64,000 nt of DNA from Sphingomonas sp. (lineage in GTDB: Bacteria; Pseudomonadota; Alphaproteobacteria; Sphingomonadales; Sphingomonadaceae), in assembly GCF_025362505.1 (NCBI RefSeq), contig NZ_JANYGG010000079.1:1-64000 (forward strand). Reading direction: 5' to 3'. Of this stretch, positions 1 through 7,883 are shown piece by piece. Under the pieces are notes generated by a model. It was not told where the DNA came from. It worked only from the letters and a program-made list of their open reading frames with translations, and did not search any database. The stretch's first letter is position 1. Each line of letters opens with the position of its first letter. Both the position numbers and the translations under genes were made by a program.

Positions 1-76
1 GCCTGCCGTGACTCTTGGGAAAATACGGCTCAAGCCGCGCCATCTGCTCGTCCGTCAGCCAGTACAGGTTGCTCAT
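1..76 (-). CDS. IS5-family transposase, N-terminal fragment (runs off window)
   Basis: The reverse strand starts with ATG at 76 and reads MSNLYWLTDEQMARLEPYFP, then KSHGR, before leaving the window. This is the characteristic N-terminus of IS5-family DDE transposases, whose DUF4096-like start has the form LTDxQMxRLxPxFP. Only the first 25 residues are present, so completeness and activity cannot be judged. The gene is transcribed away from the Flp pilin gene at 172, so the end of the insertion sequence lies between them. Confidence 0.85.
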   Translation of the reverse strand, partial: MSNLYWLTDEQMARLEPYFPKSHGR

Positions 77-120
77 GCTCCGTCTCCTTGCGGAGCCTGA
101 ATCAGATCGCGCCTCTCAAA

Positions 121-138
121 TCAATGGGTCCTGACCCT
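121..138. repeat. Putative terminal inverted repeat of the IS5-type element
   Basis: TCAATGGGTCCTGACCCT lies 44 bases upstream of the transposase start, where the outer end of the element is expected. Its core GGGTC-CT-GACCC is self-complementary, as I recall for ends of related IS5 elements, and short T/A-rich bases follow, as expected for the target duplication. The partner repeat is outside the window, so the boundary is an inference. Confidence 0.45.
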
Positions 139-171
139 AGAGTTACCGGACCAGTCAATGGGGACGATAAT

Positions 172-333
172 ATGCGCAGCTTTATCAAACTCGTCCGAAA
201 CACCCAAGGTGCGACCGCGATCGAATACGGCCTGATCGCCGCGCTCATCGCCGTTGCGGCCATCGGCGCGATGCAGGGCATCGGCACGAAGCTGAACTCG
301 ACGTTCAACAACGTTTCAACTTCGCTGGTCTAA
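172..333 (+). CDS. flp: Flp family type IVb pilin
   Basis: This 53-residue prepilin is the major subunit of Flp/Tad adhesion pili. It has a short basic leader followed by the Flp signature GATAIEYGLIAALIAVA (residues 13-29), with the Gly-Ala cleavage site for a TadV-type prepilin peptidase, the Glu and Tyr after it, and one hydrophobic helix. A small C-terminal region typical of the family follows. The ATG at 172 is preceded by GGGGAC. An upstream TTG at 88 is in frame but would start inside the insertion sequence and add a non-pilin N-terminus, so I reject it. No tad assembly genes are in the window; the gene is followed by a terminator and stands alone. Its upstream DNA has been replaced by an IS end. 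Confidence 0.93.
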   Translation: MRSFIKLVRNTQGATAIEYGLIAALIAVAAIGAMQGIGTKLNSTFNNVSTSLV

Positions 334-368
334 CCGCGTTTCGTCATGCGGAGTTGAAAAGCCCGTCG

Positions 369-390
369 CCCCGGTGGTGCCGGGGTTTTT
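369..390 (+). terminator. Rho-independent terminator after flp
   Basis: CCCCGG, a 5-base loop and CCGGGG are followed by five T. It starts 36 bases after the flp stop codon. Confidence 0.8.
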
Positions 391-432
391 ACGCGTTGAC
401 CGCGTCGCGTCGCGCGGCCATCGCTCCGCGCC

Positions 433-1437
433 ATGCGCTTCTTTTCCGACAATGCCGCCGCCTGTCATCCGGCGGTGCTCGACGCCCTCGCCGAGGCGAA
501 CCGGCTCGACACCGCCTATGATGGCGACGCGTGGAGCAGACGGCTCGACGGCGCTTTCTCCGACCTGTTCGAAACACCGGTCCGCGCGCTGTGGGTGACC
601 ACCGGCACCGCCGCCAACTGTCTCGCGCTCGCCGCGCTGTGCCCGCCCGAAGGCGCCATCTTGTGCCACCGCGACGCGCATATCGAGGTTGATGAAGCCG
701 GCGCGCCGGAATTCTTCACCCACGGCGCGAAGCTGACCTTGCTCGAGGGCGAGGGCGCGAAACTGCTCCCTGAGACAATCGAAGCCGCCTGCGACCGCGT
801 CCGCGCCGACGTCCACCAGGTCCAGCCGCACGCGCTGGCGGTCACCAACGCCTCCGAATATGGTCTCGTCTACCGCGCCGCCGAGGTCGCCGCGATCGGC
901 GAGGTCGCCAAGCGCCGCCGCCTCGGTTTCCACATGGACGGCGCGCGCTTCGCCAACGCCGTCGCGTCGACCGGCGAATCGCCCGCCGACGTGACGTGGC
1001 GCGCGGGAGTCGACGCGCTCAGCTTTGGCTTCGTCAAGAATGGCGGGATGAGCGCCGAGGCGCTGATCTTCTTCAACACCGCGCTCGCCGACGAAACCCT
1101 TCGCCGCCGCAAGCGCTCGGGCCACTTGCTGTCGAAGGGCCGCTACCTCGCCGCGCAATTGCTCGCGCTGCTCGAGGACGACCGCTGGCTTGCCAACGGC
1201 CGCGCCGCCAACGCCGCCGCAACGGCCCTCGCCGAAGCCGCCGGATCCGAACGCCTGGTCCACCCGGTCGAAGCCAATGAGCTGTTCGTCCGCATGACCC
1301 CCGCCGAAGCCGCCCGCCTGCGCGCCGCCGGTTATGACTTCTACGACTGGGGTCCCGGCGAGGCTCGTTTCGTCACCAGCTGGGACCAGGACATGGCCGC
1401 AGTCGCCGGCCTCGCCGAGGCGATCCGAGCGCTGTGA
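433..1437 (+). CDS. ltaE: Threonine aldolase family protein (beta-eliminating lyase)
   Basis: This PLP-dependent fold-type I enzyme is expected to cleave L-threonine or L-allo-threonine to glycine and acetaldehyde in the cytoplasm. It has 334 residues, near the usual 330-345. Visible landmarks are FFSDN at the N-terminus, the TTGTAAN cofactor phosphate loop (56-62), HMDGARF (167-173, with the Asp that contacts the pyridine nitrogen) and SFGFVKNGG with the Schiff-base lysine at about 202. The family more often has a Gly or Cys before the lysine, so the exact substrate preference is not certain. The stop overlaps the GTG start of the EamA transporter by four bases, suggesting co-translation. 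Confidence 0.88.
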   Translation: MRFFSDNAAACHPAVLDALAEANRLDTAYDGDAWSRRLDGAFSDLFETPVRALWVTTGTAANCLALAALCPPEGAILCHRDAHIEVDEAGAPEFFTHGAKLTLLEGEGAKLLPETIEAACDRVRADVHQVQPHALAVTNASEYGLVYRAAEVAAIGEVAKRRRLGFHMDGARFANAVASTGESPADVTWRAGVDALSFGFVKNGGMSAEALIFFNTALADETLRRRKRSGHLLSKGRYLAAQLLALLEDDRWLANGRAANAAATALAEAAGSERLVHPVEANELFVRMTPAEAARLRAAGYDFYDWGPGEARFVTSWDQDMAAVAGLAEAIRAL

Positions 1438-2363
1438 TCAACCCTGCAAGCGGCGAGCATCGCTTCCGCGGGATCATCCTGCCGTTCATCGTCTTCACCG
1501 CGATCTGGGGCTCGACCTGGATCGTCATCCGCGACCAGCTCGGGGTCGTTCCGCCGCAATGGTCGGTGACTTATCGCTTCATCCTGGGGGCCGCCGCGAT
1601 GGCGGTGATCGCCAGGTTCAAGGGCCACAAGCTTGCCCTGACGCGCGGCGGTCTCGGCGTCGCGCTTTTCATCGGCGTCACCCAATTCTGCCTCAACTTC
1701 AACGCCGTCTACCTTGCCGAGCGCCACGTCACCTCCGGCGTCGTCGCGACCGTATTTGCGTTGCTGCTGATCCCCAACAGCCTGCTCGCCTGGGCCTTCC
1801 TCGGCCAGCGTCCCGGCCTGCGCTTCATCGCCAGCGCGGGCATCGCCGTCGTCGGCATCGCGCTGATGATCGTCCACGAACTTCACGACAGCCGCGCCAC
1901 CACCGAGCAGATATTGGTCGGTATCGGCCTGACCCTGTTCGGTATGCTCGCCGCCTCCAGCTCCAACGTCATCCAGGCGCGCGAGGAGGCGAGGCACATG
2001 CCGATGAGCGTGCTGCTCGCATGGTCGATGGGCATCGGCGCCGCGATCGACGCCGTCGTCGCGCTGGTCGTCGCCGGGCCGCCAGTGTTCGACCCGCGTC
2101 CCGCCTATTGGCTCGGCCTCGCTTACCTTTCGCTGGCCGCCTCGGCACTCGCCTTCAGCCTTTATTTCCCGGTCGTCCGCAAGATCGGCCCGGGCAAGGC
2201 GGCCTATTCGAGCGCACTCGTCCCGATCATCGCGATGGCGTTGTCGACCGGGCTCGAAGGCTATCGCTGGACGTTGCTCGCCGGCGCCGGCGCCGCTCTC
2301 GCGCTCGGTGGGATGGTGCTGGCGTTGAGCGGCGGCGGCAAGGGGCGCACCACCCCACGCTGA
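1434..2363 (+). CDS. EamA/DMT-family inner membrane transporter
   Basis: This 309-residue protein of the drug/metabolite transporter superfamily has about ten predicted membrane helices arranged as two EamA repeats. The first begins near residue 13 with FIVFTAIWGSTWIVI, the typical opening of the family. It probably exports a small metabolite such as an amino acid; the substrate cannot be read from sequence. The GTG start overlaps the TGA of the upstream threonine aldolase (GTGA), so the two are likely one operon and the exporter may handle a related amino acid. The last 103 bases overlap the convergent M48 protease gene. Confidence 0.85.
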   Translation: MINPASGEHRFRGIILPFIVFTAIWGSTWIVIRDQLGVVPPQWSVTYRFILGAAAMAVIARFKGHKLALTRGGLGVALFIGVTQFCLNFNAVYLAERHVTSGVVATVFALLLIPNSLLAWAFLGQRPGLRFIASAGIAVVGIALMIVHELHDSRATTEQILVGIGLTLFGMLAASSSNVIQAREEARHMPMSVLLAWSMGIGAAIDAVVALVVAGPPVFDPRPAYWLGLAYLSLAASALAFSLYFPVVRKIGPGKAAYSSALVPIIAMALSTGLEGYRWTLLAGAGAALALGGMVLALSGGGKGRTTPR

Positions 2364-3574
2364 TCGACCGGCAGGTCGGCGAGGTGCGCCGCCTTCCACG
2401 CCATCGCCCGGTGCACCCGGTTCGACCCCGACGGATGGTCGAAGAACAGCGCCTCCTCGACCCGCCCCGGCTCGATCTTGCGATATTCGCTGAGCTGCAT
2501 CGCGCTCTGGGCAAAGCCGTCGGGCTCGCGCGCCGCGTCGAGCCCGAAGTTGTCGGCCTGGATCTCGTGCCGCCGGATGAGCGTATTGGTGATCGGAGTC
2601 GCGACCAGCATGATCAGCGACACCATCAGGAAATAGACCGGCACCGCGGCGAGGTCGGCAGGCCCATTGACGCCCCACCGCGCGCCATGGCGCGCGATCA
2701 ATCGCGGTACCGACCACCACAGCGCGAACATCACCCCCACCAGCAACAGCGCGAATTGCGCGATCATCCACTGGATGTGGTCGAGCACATAATGCCCCAT
2801 TTCATGCCCCATGACCGCCTTGACCCCCGCCGGAGTCGAGCGGTTTAGGAGATTGTCGTTGAGCGAAATGCGGATCGTCGGCCCCAGCCCCGAGACGTTC
2901 GCGGAGACTCGCTTCGACTGTTTCGATGCGTCGAAGACATAGACATTGTCGGCCGGGATATGGTTGGCGTGCGCCATTCCCAGGATCTGGTCGCGTAGCG
3001 GACCCGCCGCCATCGGCGTATATTTGTTGAGCAGCGGCGAGATGTATACCGGCTGGATCATTACGATGAAGGCGAGCAGCAACGTTACCGCCCCCGCCGA
3101 CCACAGCCACCAGCGGCGAGGCGACCAGCGGATCAAGGCGAAGACGATTCCGATCAGCACCGCCATGATCAGCGCGTTGACCGCAAGCACGATCGCCTGC
3201 TCGCCGAGCCATCCGCCAAACGACTGATTCATCAGCCCATAATGTTTCTCGCGGACAAAGCCGGCGTAGATTTCCCACGGCGCGGTCAGCAGCGCGCCGA
3301 TGAAGACGAATGGCACCGCAAAGAGCATCGCCTGGAGGAACCGCCGCCGCGTGATCCGCTCGGCGAGGTCGCGCCACTTCGCTGACCAGCCGAGGCGCAG
3401 CATGACGAGGTAGGACAGCACCCCGACCAGCGCGCTCCACAGCAGCATCCAGTATCCGCCCTCGAAATAAGCGTCCGACTTCGCCCGCGCGGCGCCGGAC
3501 AGCGTGTCGAGATAGGCGCGCGACGCGGCCTCGACGTCGAACGTCGGCGCAATGGCGGCAAGCGTGGTGAGCAT
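2261..3574 (-). CDS. M48 family metallopeptidase (Ste24/CAAX-protease-like)
   Basis: This integral membrane zinc protease has 437 residues. An N-terminal multi-helix membrane part is followed by the zinc motif HEMGHYVLDH (His about 257 and 261), more membrane helices, and a conserved C-terminal block with HEIQAD and HPSGSNRVHRA as in Ste24 homologues. It probably acts on membrane or periplasmic substrates. I chose ATG at 3574 because GGGGGA lies eight bases upstream; a TTG two codons earlier is less likely. The final 35 residues are low complexity (Pro/Ala) and are read antisense to the 3' end of the EamA gene, so the tail may be poorly conserved. Confidence 0.88.
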   Translation of the reverse strand: MLTTLAAIAPTFDVEAASRAYLDTLSGAARAKSDAYFEGGYWMLLWSALVGVLSYLVMLRLGWSAKWRDLAERITRRRFLQAMLFAVPFVFIGALLTAPWEIYAGFVREKHYGLMNQSFGGWLGEQAIVLAVNALIMAVLIGIVFALIRWSPRRWWLWSAGAVTLLLAFIVMIQPVYISPLLNKYTPMAAGPLRDQILGMAHANHIPADNVYVFDASKQSKRVSANVSGLGPTIRISLNDNLLNRSTPAGVKAVMGHEMGHYVLDHIQWMIAQFALLLVGVMFALWWSVPRLIARHGARWGVNGPADLAAVPVYFLMVSLIMLVATPITNTLIRRHEIQADNFGLDAAREPDGFAQSAMQLSEYRKIEPGRVEEALFFDHPSGSNRVHRAMAWKAAHLADLPVDQRGVVRPLPPPLNASTIPPSARAAPAPASNVQR

Positions 3575-3630
3575 GATCAATTTCCCCCGAGTTCCGGGCG
3601 TATTATTCTAACAACACACCTTTGGCCAGT

Positions 3631-3661
3631 CCGTTGGCAGATCGACCAACGGCGGGGTTTT
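3631..3661 (+). terminator. Terminator-like hairpin in front of pepN
   Basis: CCGTTGG, an 8-base loop and CCAACGG are followed by CGGGGTTTT. It reads on the plus strand, yet no plus-strand gene precedes it; pepN starts 42 bases later. It may insulate pepN or attenuate its own transcript. Confidence 0.55.
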
Positions 3662-3702
3662 CGTGCATTGCCACCCACCGGCGCGCTCCCTAGCTAGTCG
3701 CC

Positions 3703-6288
3703 ATGGATATCCGTACCGCGCCCGCCGCCGCCGCCCACGCCGAAACCCGCCGCGGCGATTACCGCCCGCCCGACTGGCTCGTCCCCGAAGTCGCACTCGA
3801 CTTCACCCTCGACCCCGACCGATCGACAGTGCGCGCCCGGCTGATCGTCGAGCGCAACGGCGCGCACGACCGGCCGCTCCGGCTCGAAGGCGACGGGATC
3901 GCCGCTACCTGGCTCAAGGTCGATGGCGCGCCCGTCGAGCCGGTGATGGATGGCCCGACGCTGGTCATCACGCTTTGTGGCGACCGCGCGACGATCGAGA
4001 CCGAAGTCGCGCTCCACCCCGCCGCCAACAGCAAGCTGATGGGGCTCTACGCCTCGGGCGGGATCCTCTGCACCCAGTGCGAAAGCCAGGGCTTCCGCCG
4101 CATCAGCTTCCACCCCGATCGCCCCGACGTCCTGTCGGTCTACACCGTGCGAATGAGCGCCGACAAAGCGCGCTTCCCGGTGCTGCTCGCCAACGGCAAC
4201 TGCACCGCGTCGGGCGACGGCCAGGGCGGTACCCACTGGGCCGAGTGGAACGACCCTTTCCCCAAGCCGTCCTATCTGTTCGCGCTGGTTGCCGGCGATC
4301 TCGCCCCCAACCGCGACAGCTTCACCACCATGTCCGGTCGGAATGTCGATCTCGGCATCTGGGTGCGCGAAGCCGACCTCGCCAAGACCGCCCACGCGAT
4401 GGCCGCTCTCAAATCGTCAATGGCGTGGGACGAACGCACCTACGGCCGCGAATATGACCTCGACCTGTTCAACATCGTCGCGGTCGACGATTTCAACTTC
4501 GGCGCGATGGAGAACAAGGGGCTCAACATCTTCAATTCGCGCTACATCCTGGCCGACGCCGACACCGCGACCGACGGTGATTTCGACGCCATCGCCGGGG
4601 TCGTCGCGCACGAATATTTCCACAATTGGTCGGGCGATCGAGTCACCTGCCGTGACTGGTTCCAGCTCAGCCTCAAGGAAGGCTTCACTGTCTTCCGCGA
4701 CCAGGGGTTCTCCGCCGACATGGGCTCGGCGGCGGTCAAGCGGATCGACGACGTCCGCGTGCTGCGTTCGGCGCAATTCCCCGAGGATGCCGGCCCGCTC
4801 GCCCATCCGGTGCGCCCCGAGAGCTATCTCGAGATCACCAACTTCTACACCGCCACGGTGTACAACAAGGGCGCCGAAGTCATCGGCGTGATGCGCACCA
4901 TCCTCGGCCCGGACCGCTTCCGCGCCGGCTCCGACCTCTATTTCGACCGCCACGATGGCGAGGCGGTGACCTGCGAGGATTTCGTCAAGGCGATGGAGGA
5001 TGCGAGCGGCATCGACCTCGCCCAGTTTCGCCTGTGGTACAGCCAGGCCGGTACGCCGACCGTCACCGCGCGGCTCGATCAGGACGGCGGCAGGACGGTG
5101 CTGCACTTGTCGCAATCCGTCCCCGCGACCCCCGGCCAGTCGACCAAGCAGCCGATGGTGATCCCGCTCAGGACCGCGCTGATCGGCCGCGACAGTGGCG
5201 CCGAGCTTGCGCCCGCGCAGGTCATTCTGCTGACCGAGGCCGAGCAGGCGATCGCCTTTGACAGCATCACCGAACCGGCGATGCTGTCGATCAACCGCGA
5301 CTTCTCGGCCCCGATCATCCTCGACGTGACGCGCGCGGCGGGCGAGCTTGAATCCCTCGCCGAGCACGATCCCAACCCGTTCGCCCGCTACGAAGCGCTG
5401 CAGGAACTGATGCTCCGCACGCTCATTGCCGGCGCCAGTGGCAAACCGGTCGATCCCGCCCCGGTTATCGAGGCGATGCGCCGCACGCTGGCCTCGAACG
5501 CGCTCGACCCGGCCTTCAAGGGCGAAGCGCTGCTCCTGCCGTCGGAGAGCATGATCGGCGACCGTATGCCATTGGTCGACCCCGACGCGATCCACGCCGC
5601 GCGCGAAGCCTTGCGCCGGGCGATCGGCGTCGCCTTGGCCGACCCGCTCGCCGCCGCGCAACGCGAGGGCGCGCCCGGCAGCGACCTGTCCCCCACCGCC
5701 AAGGGCATCCGCCGCCTGCGCAGCGTCGCGCTCGGGCTCATCGCCGCCGGCGACACGCTGCGCGGCGCGGCGCTGGCCAAGGCGCAGTTCGACAGCGCTG
5801 ACAATATGACCGACCGCCAGGGCGCGCTCGGCATCCTCGTCAGCGTCGACGCGCCCGAGCGGCAGGCCGCACTCGACGGCTTCTACGACCGCTACCAGGC
5901 GGATTCGCTGGTGGTCGACAAATGGTTCGGGCTGCAGGCAGCGGCGCAGCGTCGCGATACCCTCGCCGCGGTCAAAGCCCTCGCCCGTCACCCCGATTTC
6001 AGCATGACCAACCCCAACCGGTTGCGTTCGCTGGTCGGCAGCCTCGCGATGAACCAGTGGGCGTTTCACACCGCGTCGGGCGAGGGCTATCGCTTCCTCG
6101 CCGACATGATCCTCGCGTCCGACCGGATCAATCCGCAGACCGCGGCACGGCTCGTCCCCCCGCTCGGCCGCTGGCGCCGGTTCGAGCCCGGCCGCGCGGC
6201 GCTGATGCGCGCCCAGCTCGAGCGGATCGTCGCCGAGCCAAACCTGTCGAAGGACGTGTTCGAGCAGGTCTCGAAATCGCTCGCCTGA
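3703..6288 (+). CDS. pepN: Aminopeptidase N (M1 family)
   Basis: This cytoplasmic zinc aminopeptidase trims N-terminal residues from peptides. Its 861 residues fit the bacterial PepN class (about 870). The exopeptidase motif GAMEN is at 267-271 and the zinc motif HEYFH at 303-307, with the third ligand Glu at 326 (HExxH-x18-E). An N-terminal beta domain precedes the catalytic domain, and a long alpha-helical C-terminal domain follows. No signal peptide is present. The ATG at 3703 is a few bases upstream of well-conserved sequence. A hairpin with a T-run lies in its short leader. Its neighbours are unrelated, so it is probably monocistronic. Confidence 0.96.
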   Translation: MDIRTAPAAAAHAETRRGDYRPPDWLVPEVALDFTLDPDRSTVRARLIVERNGAHDRPLRLEGDGIAATWLKVDGAPVEPVMDGPTLVITLCGDRATIETEVALHPAANSKLMGLYASGGILCTQCESQGFRRISFHPDRPDVLSVYTVRMSADKARFPVLLANGNCTASGDGQGGTHWAEWNDPFPKPSYLFALVAGDLAPNRDSFTTMSGRNVDLGIWVREADLAKTAHAMAALKSSMAWDERTYGREYDLDLFNIVAVDDFNFGAMENKGLNIFNSRYILADADTATDGDFDAIAGVVAHEYFHNWSGDRVTCRDWFQLSLKEGFTVFRDQGFSADMGSAAVKRIDDVRVLRSAQFPEDAGPLAHPVRPESYLEITNFYTATVYNKGAEVIGVMRTILGPDRFRAGSDLYFDRHDGEAVTCEDFVKAMEDASGIDLAQFRLWYSQAGTPTVTARLDQDGGRTVLHLSQSVPATPGQSTKQPMVIPLRTALIGRDSGAELAPAQVILLTEAEQAIAFDSITEPAMLSINRDFSAPIILDVTRAAGELESLAEHDPNPFARYEALQELMLRTLIAGASGKPVDPAPVIEAMRRTLASNALDPAFKGEALLLPSESMIGDRMPLVDPDAIHAAREALRRAIGVALADPLAAAQREGAPGSDLSPTAKGIRRLRSVALGLIAAGDTLRGAALAKAQFDSADNMTDRQGALGILVSVDAPERQAALDGFYDRYQADSLVVDKWFGLQAAAQRRDTLAAVKALARHPDFSMTNPNRLRSLVGSLAMNQWAFHTASGEGYRFLADMILASDRINPQTAARLVPPLGRWRRFEPGRAALMRAQLERIVAEPNLSKDVFEQVSKSLA

Positions 6289-6333
6289 CAGCAGGACACG
6301 CGGGATTAACCCGTCGTCGATTAAGGTGGTGCA

Positions 6334-6546
6334 ATGATCCCGATGCGCCACTCGACAATCTTCAAGAACCGCTGGTGGGCGGGTCTGTGGGCGGCGGGCA
6401 TCCTGTGGTTTGCGCTCGACGTCGCCGGGGGCAGTGACGAAGCGGTGCAGGCGCAGGCCAACAACATCGTCGCGAACGACGCGACGGGCGCGCCGGTAAC
6501 CGACGAGCAGGCCCGCCAACTGGCGCAGGCGATCAACTCGATCTGA
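6334..6546 (+). CDS. Small single-pass membrane or exported protein, unknown function
   Basis: This 70-residue protein has a basic N-terminus (residues 1-13), a hydrophobic stretch WWAGLWAAGILWFALDVAG (14-32) and a polar Gln/Asn/Asp-rich tail. The hydrophobic segment could be a membrane anchor or an uncleaved signal. AAGGTGG lies just upstream of the ATG at 6334, a good ribosome site. I do not recognise a family. It follows pepN by 45 bases and could be co-transcribed with it. Confidence 0.7.
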   Translation: MIPMRHSTIFKNRWWAGLWAAGILWFALDVAGGSDEAVQAQANNIVANDATGAPVTDEQARQLAQAINSI

Positions 6547-6572
6547 CCGCCCGCGCCCTTCGCCAGTTCGCC

Positions 6573-6827
6573 TTAAACGGCGTCGTTCTTTTCCTCCTCG
6601 AACGTCACCGCGACGTCGCCATTGGCCGACAGCCGCACCCGGTCGCCCTCGATGTCGGCAACGAGCCCGCGCGAGATATAGTGGTGATGGCCCTCGTGGC
6701 TGCCCTCGCCGCTGTCCTTCTTGGTCAGCTTGATGCGGTCGCCGTCGATGTGGTCGACCGTCCCGACATGCACGCCGTCGGCGCCGATCACTTCCATATG
6801 TTCCTTGATGTCCTCGAACCCGGCCAT
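6573..6827 (-). CDS. DUF2171 domain-containing protein
   Basis: This 84-residue acidic soluble protein matches the DUF2171 pattern: an MEVIGADGVHVGTVD opening, then IKLTKKDSG, an HHHYI segment and VAxxxGDRVRLS. The fold is PRC-barrel-like. Members are common in stress-related loci of sphingomonads and rhizobia, but no biochemical role is established. The ATG at 6827 is preceded by AAGGAGAAACAGC. It stands alone between opposing genes. Confidence 0.85.
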   Translation of the reverse strand: MAGFEDIKEHMEVIGADGVHVGTVDHIDGDRIKLTKKDSGEGSHEGHHHYISRGLVADIEGDRVRLSANGDVAVTFEEEKNDAV

Positions 6828-6884
6828 GCTGTTTCTCCTTCGCGTTGCGTGATCCCCTAACGCCGGGGCCGCGCGAAGGATGCG

Positions 6885-7481
6885 TCAGCCCTTCTCGATG
6901 AGCCCGCTCTGGACGATATGCCAGCGGCGCTGCTCAGGCGTCGAACCGTCGACATCATTGACCCGCCGAAGCGTCAGCGGCCCGATGAAATTGAACCGCC
7001 TGCCGGCCTTGTCCAGTCCGTACAGCCGCAGTGGCACCTGGACGAAGCTCGATCCCATCGCTCCTTCCTGGTCATGGGGCTTGCCGACCTCGCCATGAAC
7101 CTCGCGGAACGTCGCAAGCGTCGCCGGAGCGAGCGGCCCCTGATTGATTCCCGCGCGCCACGCCTTGTCGGCCGCCGCGAACTTGCCCTGCTCGATCAGC
7201 GCGGCATAAAGCTGCACGACCTGCCCCGCCCCCTCGGCGCTTTTCGGGTCGATCGGCCCCTTGGGCTCGGCCAGCGGGGTGCGATCGTCGGGCAGCCCGC
7301 CTTCCGTTCCCGGCGAGCCCGGTTCGGGCACCACGGCGGGCTGCGCCTCATTGGCGATCGGCTTGACCGGCGATCCGATCGCCACCGTCGCGTTGACCGG
7401 AGTCCCCTTATTCTCGATCGGGGCCCCAGAATTGCACGCGGCGAGCAGCAATAGGCTCACGAAAATCATTCTTTTCATCAT
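6885..7481 (-). CDS. Putative lipoprotein, unknown function
   Basis: From ATG at 7481 the protein has 198 residues. It starts with a short basic signal (MMKRMIF) and a hydrophobic core ending in LLLAAC, a lipobox with Cys at about 16, so it should be lipidated and anchored in the periplasm. A Pro/Glu-rich linker to about residue 75 follows. The folded C-terminal part (QLYAALIEQGKFAAADKAW onward) resembles small uncharacterised sphingomonad lipoproteins. Longer in-frame starts upstream would place the lipobox internally, so they are rejected. AAGGTG lies ahead of the chosen start. Confidence 0.75.
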   Translation of the reverse strand: MMKRMIFVSLLLLAACNSGAPIENKGTPVNATVAIGSPVKPIANEAQPAVVPEPGSPGTEGGLPDDRTPLAEPKGPIDPKSAEGAGQVVQLYAALIEQGKFAAADKAWRAGINQGPLAPATLATFREVHGEVGKPHDQEGAMGSSFVQVPLRLYGLDKAGRRFNFIGPLTLRRVNDVDGSTPEQRRWHIVQSGLIEKG

Positions 7482-7520
7482 GCACAAGCGCACCTTAAAG
7501 CGTATCGTTCCGGGCCGGGA

Positions 7521-7546
7521 GGAACCACATCCGGCACCACGAGTTT
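7521..7546 (+). promoter_or_regulatory. Candidate EcfG (general stress sigma factor) promoter
   Basis: GGAAC at 7521, a 17-base spacer and GTTT at 7543 fit the alphaproteobacterial EcfG consensus (GGAAC-N16/17-CGTT-like). It lies 40 bases upstream of the small membrane protein at 7586. The -10 lacks the leading C, so this is a moderate match. Confidence 0.4.
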
Positions 7547-7585
7547 GTTTCACATGCTCAATAAGCCTCAACAGGGAGACGACCG

Positions 7586-7783
7586 ATGGACAATGACGAA
7601 CGCCCGGTAGAGCACACGACGATCATCGAAACCGGCAATGGCGGCAATGGCGGCATCGTCGCCGTTGTCGTGCTGATCATCGTCGTGCTGGTTTTGCTGT
7701 TCCTGTTCCGTGACCAGCTCGGCTTCGGCAGCAAGTCGTCGACGATCAACGTCCCCGACAAGATCGAAGTCAACATCAACTGA
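7586..7783 (+). CDS. Small single-pass membrane protein, unknown function
   Basis: This 65-residue protein has a polar acidic N-terminus with a Gly/Asn linker, one strong membrane helix (IVAVVVLIIVVLVLLFLF, about residues 24-41) and a short tail ending INVPDKIEVNIN. Similar proteins are found in sphingomonads, but no function is known to me. CAGGGAG precedes the ATG. A possible EcfG promoter upstream suggests expression under general stress. Its tail after the helix probably faces the periplasm. Confidence 0.75.
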   Translation: MDNDERPVEHTTIIETGNGGNGGIVAVVVLIIVVLVLLFLFRDQLGFGSKSSTINVPDKIEVNIN

Positions 7784-7883
7784 TCCCCAGCCGCCGCGGT
7801 CTTTCCCCATCGCGGCGCCCTCGATTTGAATCTCCCCGCGAGCGACGGTAACGCGCCCCCGTGGCAATCTTCAGGGGGCGAAT

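Noticed and set aside
316-1263. Long minus-strand reading frame opposite threonine aldolase
   Set aside because: It is Arg/Gly/Ala-rich low-complexity translation with no motif, a typical antisense shadow in GC-rich DNA.
4417-6519. 700-residue minus-strand reading frame opposite pepN
   Set aside because: Composition is that of a reverse-complement shadow; pepN has all catalytic motifs on the plus strand.
7478-7512. GGAAC on the minus strand as an EcfG promoter for the lipoprotein gene
   Set aside because: The -10 would be CGCTTG at the start codon, after the ribosome site, so it cannot serve that gene.
7784-7883. Hairpin CGCCGCGG...TCGCGGCG as a terminator before fahA
   Set aside because: There is no T-run on either strand next to the stem.
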